From Actinomycetota bacterium (GTDB lineage: Bacteria; Actinomycetota; Acidimicrobiia; Spongiisociales; UBA5794), in the NCBI GenBank assembly GCA_003648875.1, contig QMQC01000163.1, positions 1-5,009 on the forward strand: a DNA stretch of 5,009 nucleotides, in the 5' to 3' direction. This document shows, piece after piece, positions 5,000 to 5,009 of this stretch. The notes under the pieces are model-generated. The model had not been told where the DNA came from. It saw nothing but the letters and a program-made list of their open reading frames with translations, and made no database searches. Each line of letters begins with the position of its first letter. The stretch's first letter is position 1. The position numbers were made by a program, and so were the translations under genes.

Positions 5000-5009
5000 G
5001 GGGAACCCC

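Noticed and set aside
4733..5008. Minus frame open from the right edge and overlapping the PLP start
   Set aside because: All three minus frames are open or nearly so across this stretch, so openness is uninformative; the product passes through the C-tract and shows no domain or membrane pattern.
4786..5009. Divergent plus-strand ORF from an ATG at 4786 to the edge
   Set aside because: It has no ribosome-binding site and a low-complexity Pro/Arg-rich product; nothing distinguishes it from chance in GC-rich DNA.

Overview
The window is about 60% G+C, densely packed and almost entirely coded on the minus strand. Codon use and protein style suggest a free-living high-GC bacterium, perhaps an actinobacterium of the Acidimicrobiia type. 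That is an impression, because no marker gene is present.

Right half (4740 down to 1740, minus strand): three tightly packed genes form one operon. The first encodes a soluble group II PLP-dependent lyase/decarboxylase resembling sphingosine-1-phosphate lyase. The second encodes a PF06684 'amino acid synthesis family' protein (formerly DUF1185). The third encodes an M20-family zinc deacylase of the ArgE/DapE type. Genes 1 and 2 are almost contiguous and genes 2 and 3 overlap by 4 bp, so they are probably co-regulated and act on one substrate or route. An amino acid or amine derivative that is deacylated and then cleaved or decarboxylated is a reasonable guess; the substrate cannot be read from sequence. 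A GC-rich hairpin follows the last gene. The 269 bases upstream (4741-5009) hold a good ribosome-binding site, a weak promoter candidate, a run of ten C and two inverted repeats, but no convincing gene.

Middle (about 1259 to 1634): the region between the operon and the next gene is not empty. It carries what looks like the gutted remains of an IS110-family element in minus orientation. The first 14 codons of an IS110 transposase (GTDAHKRSH motif) survive. Immediately 5' of them is a 73-nt segment that can fold into a closed multi-stem structure, which is where IS110 elements encode their bridge RNA. Immediately 3' is a short sequence resembling an IS110 right end. Nearly all of the transposase is missing. 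A possible 46-residue acidic ORF lies between this and the operon terminator.

Left (1 to 1213): a small membrane protein of about 60 residues, then a spacer with an open frame lacking a normal start codon, then a class I SAM-dependent methyltransferase that runs off the left edge, probably only a few residues short of its end. These genes have no obvious functional tie to the operon.
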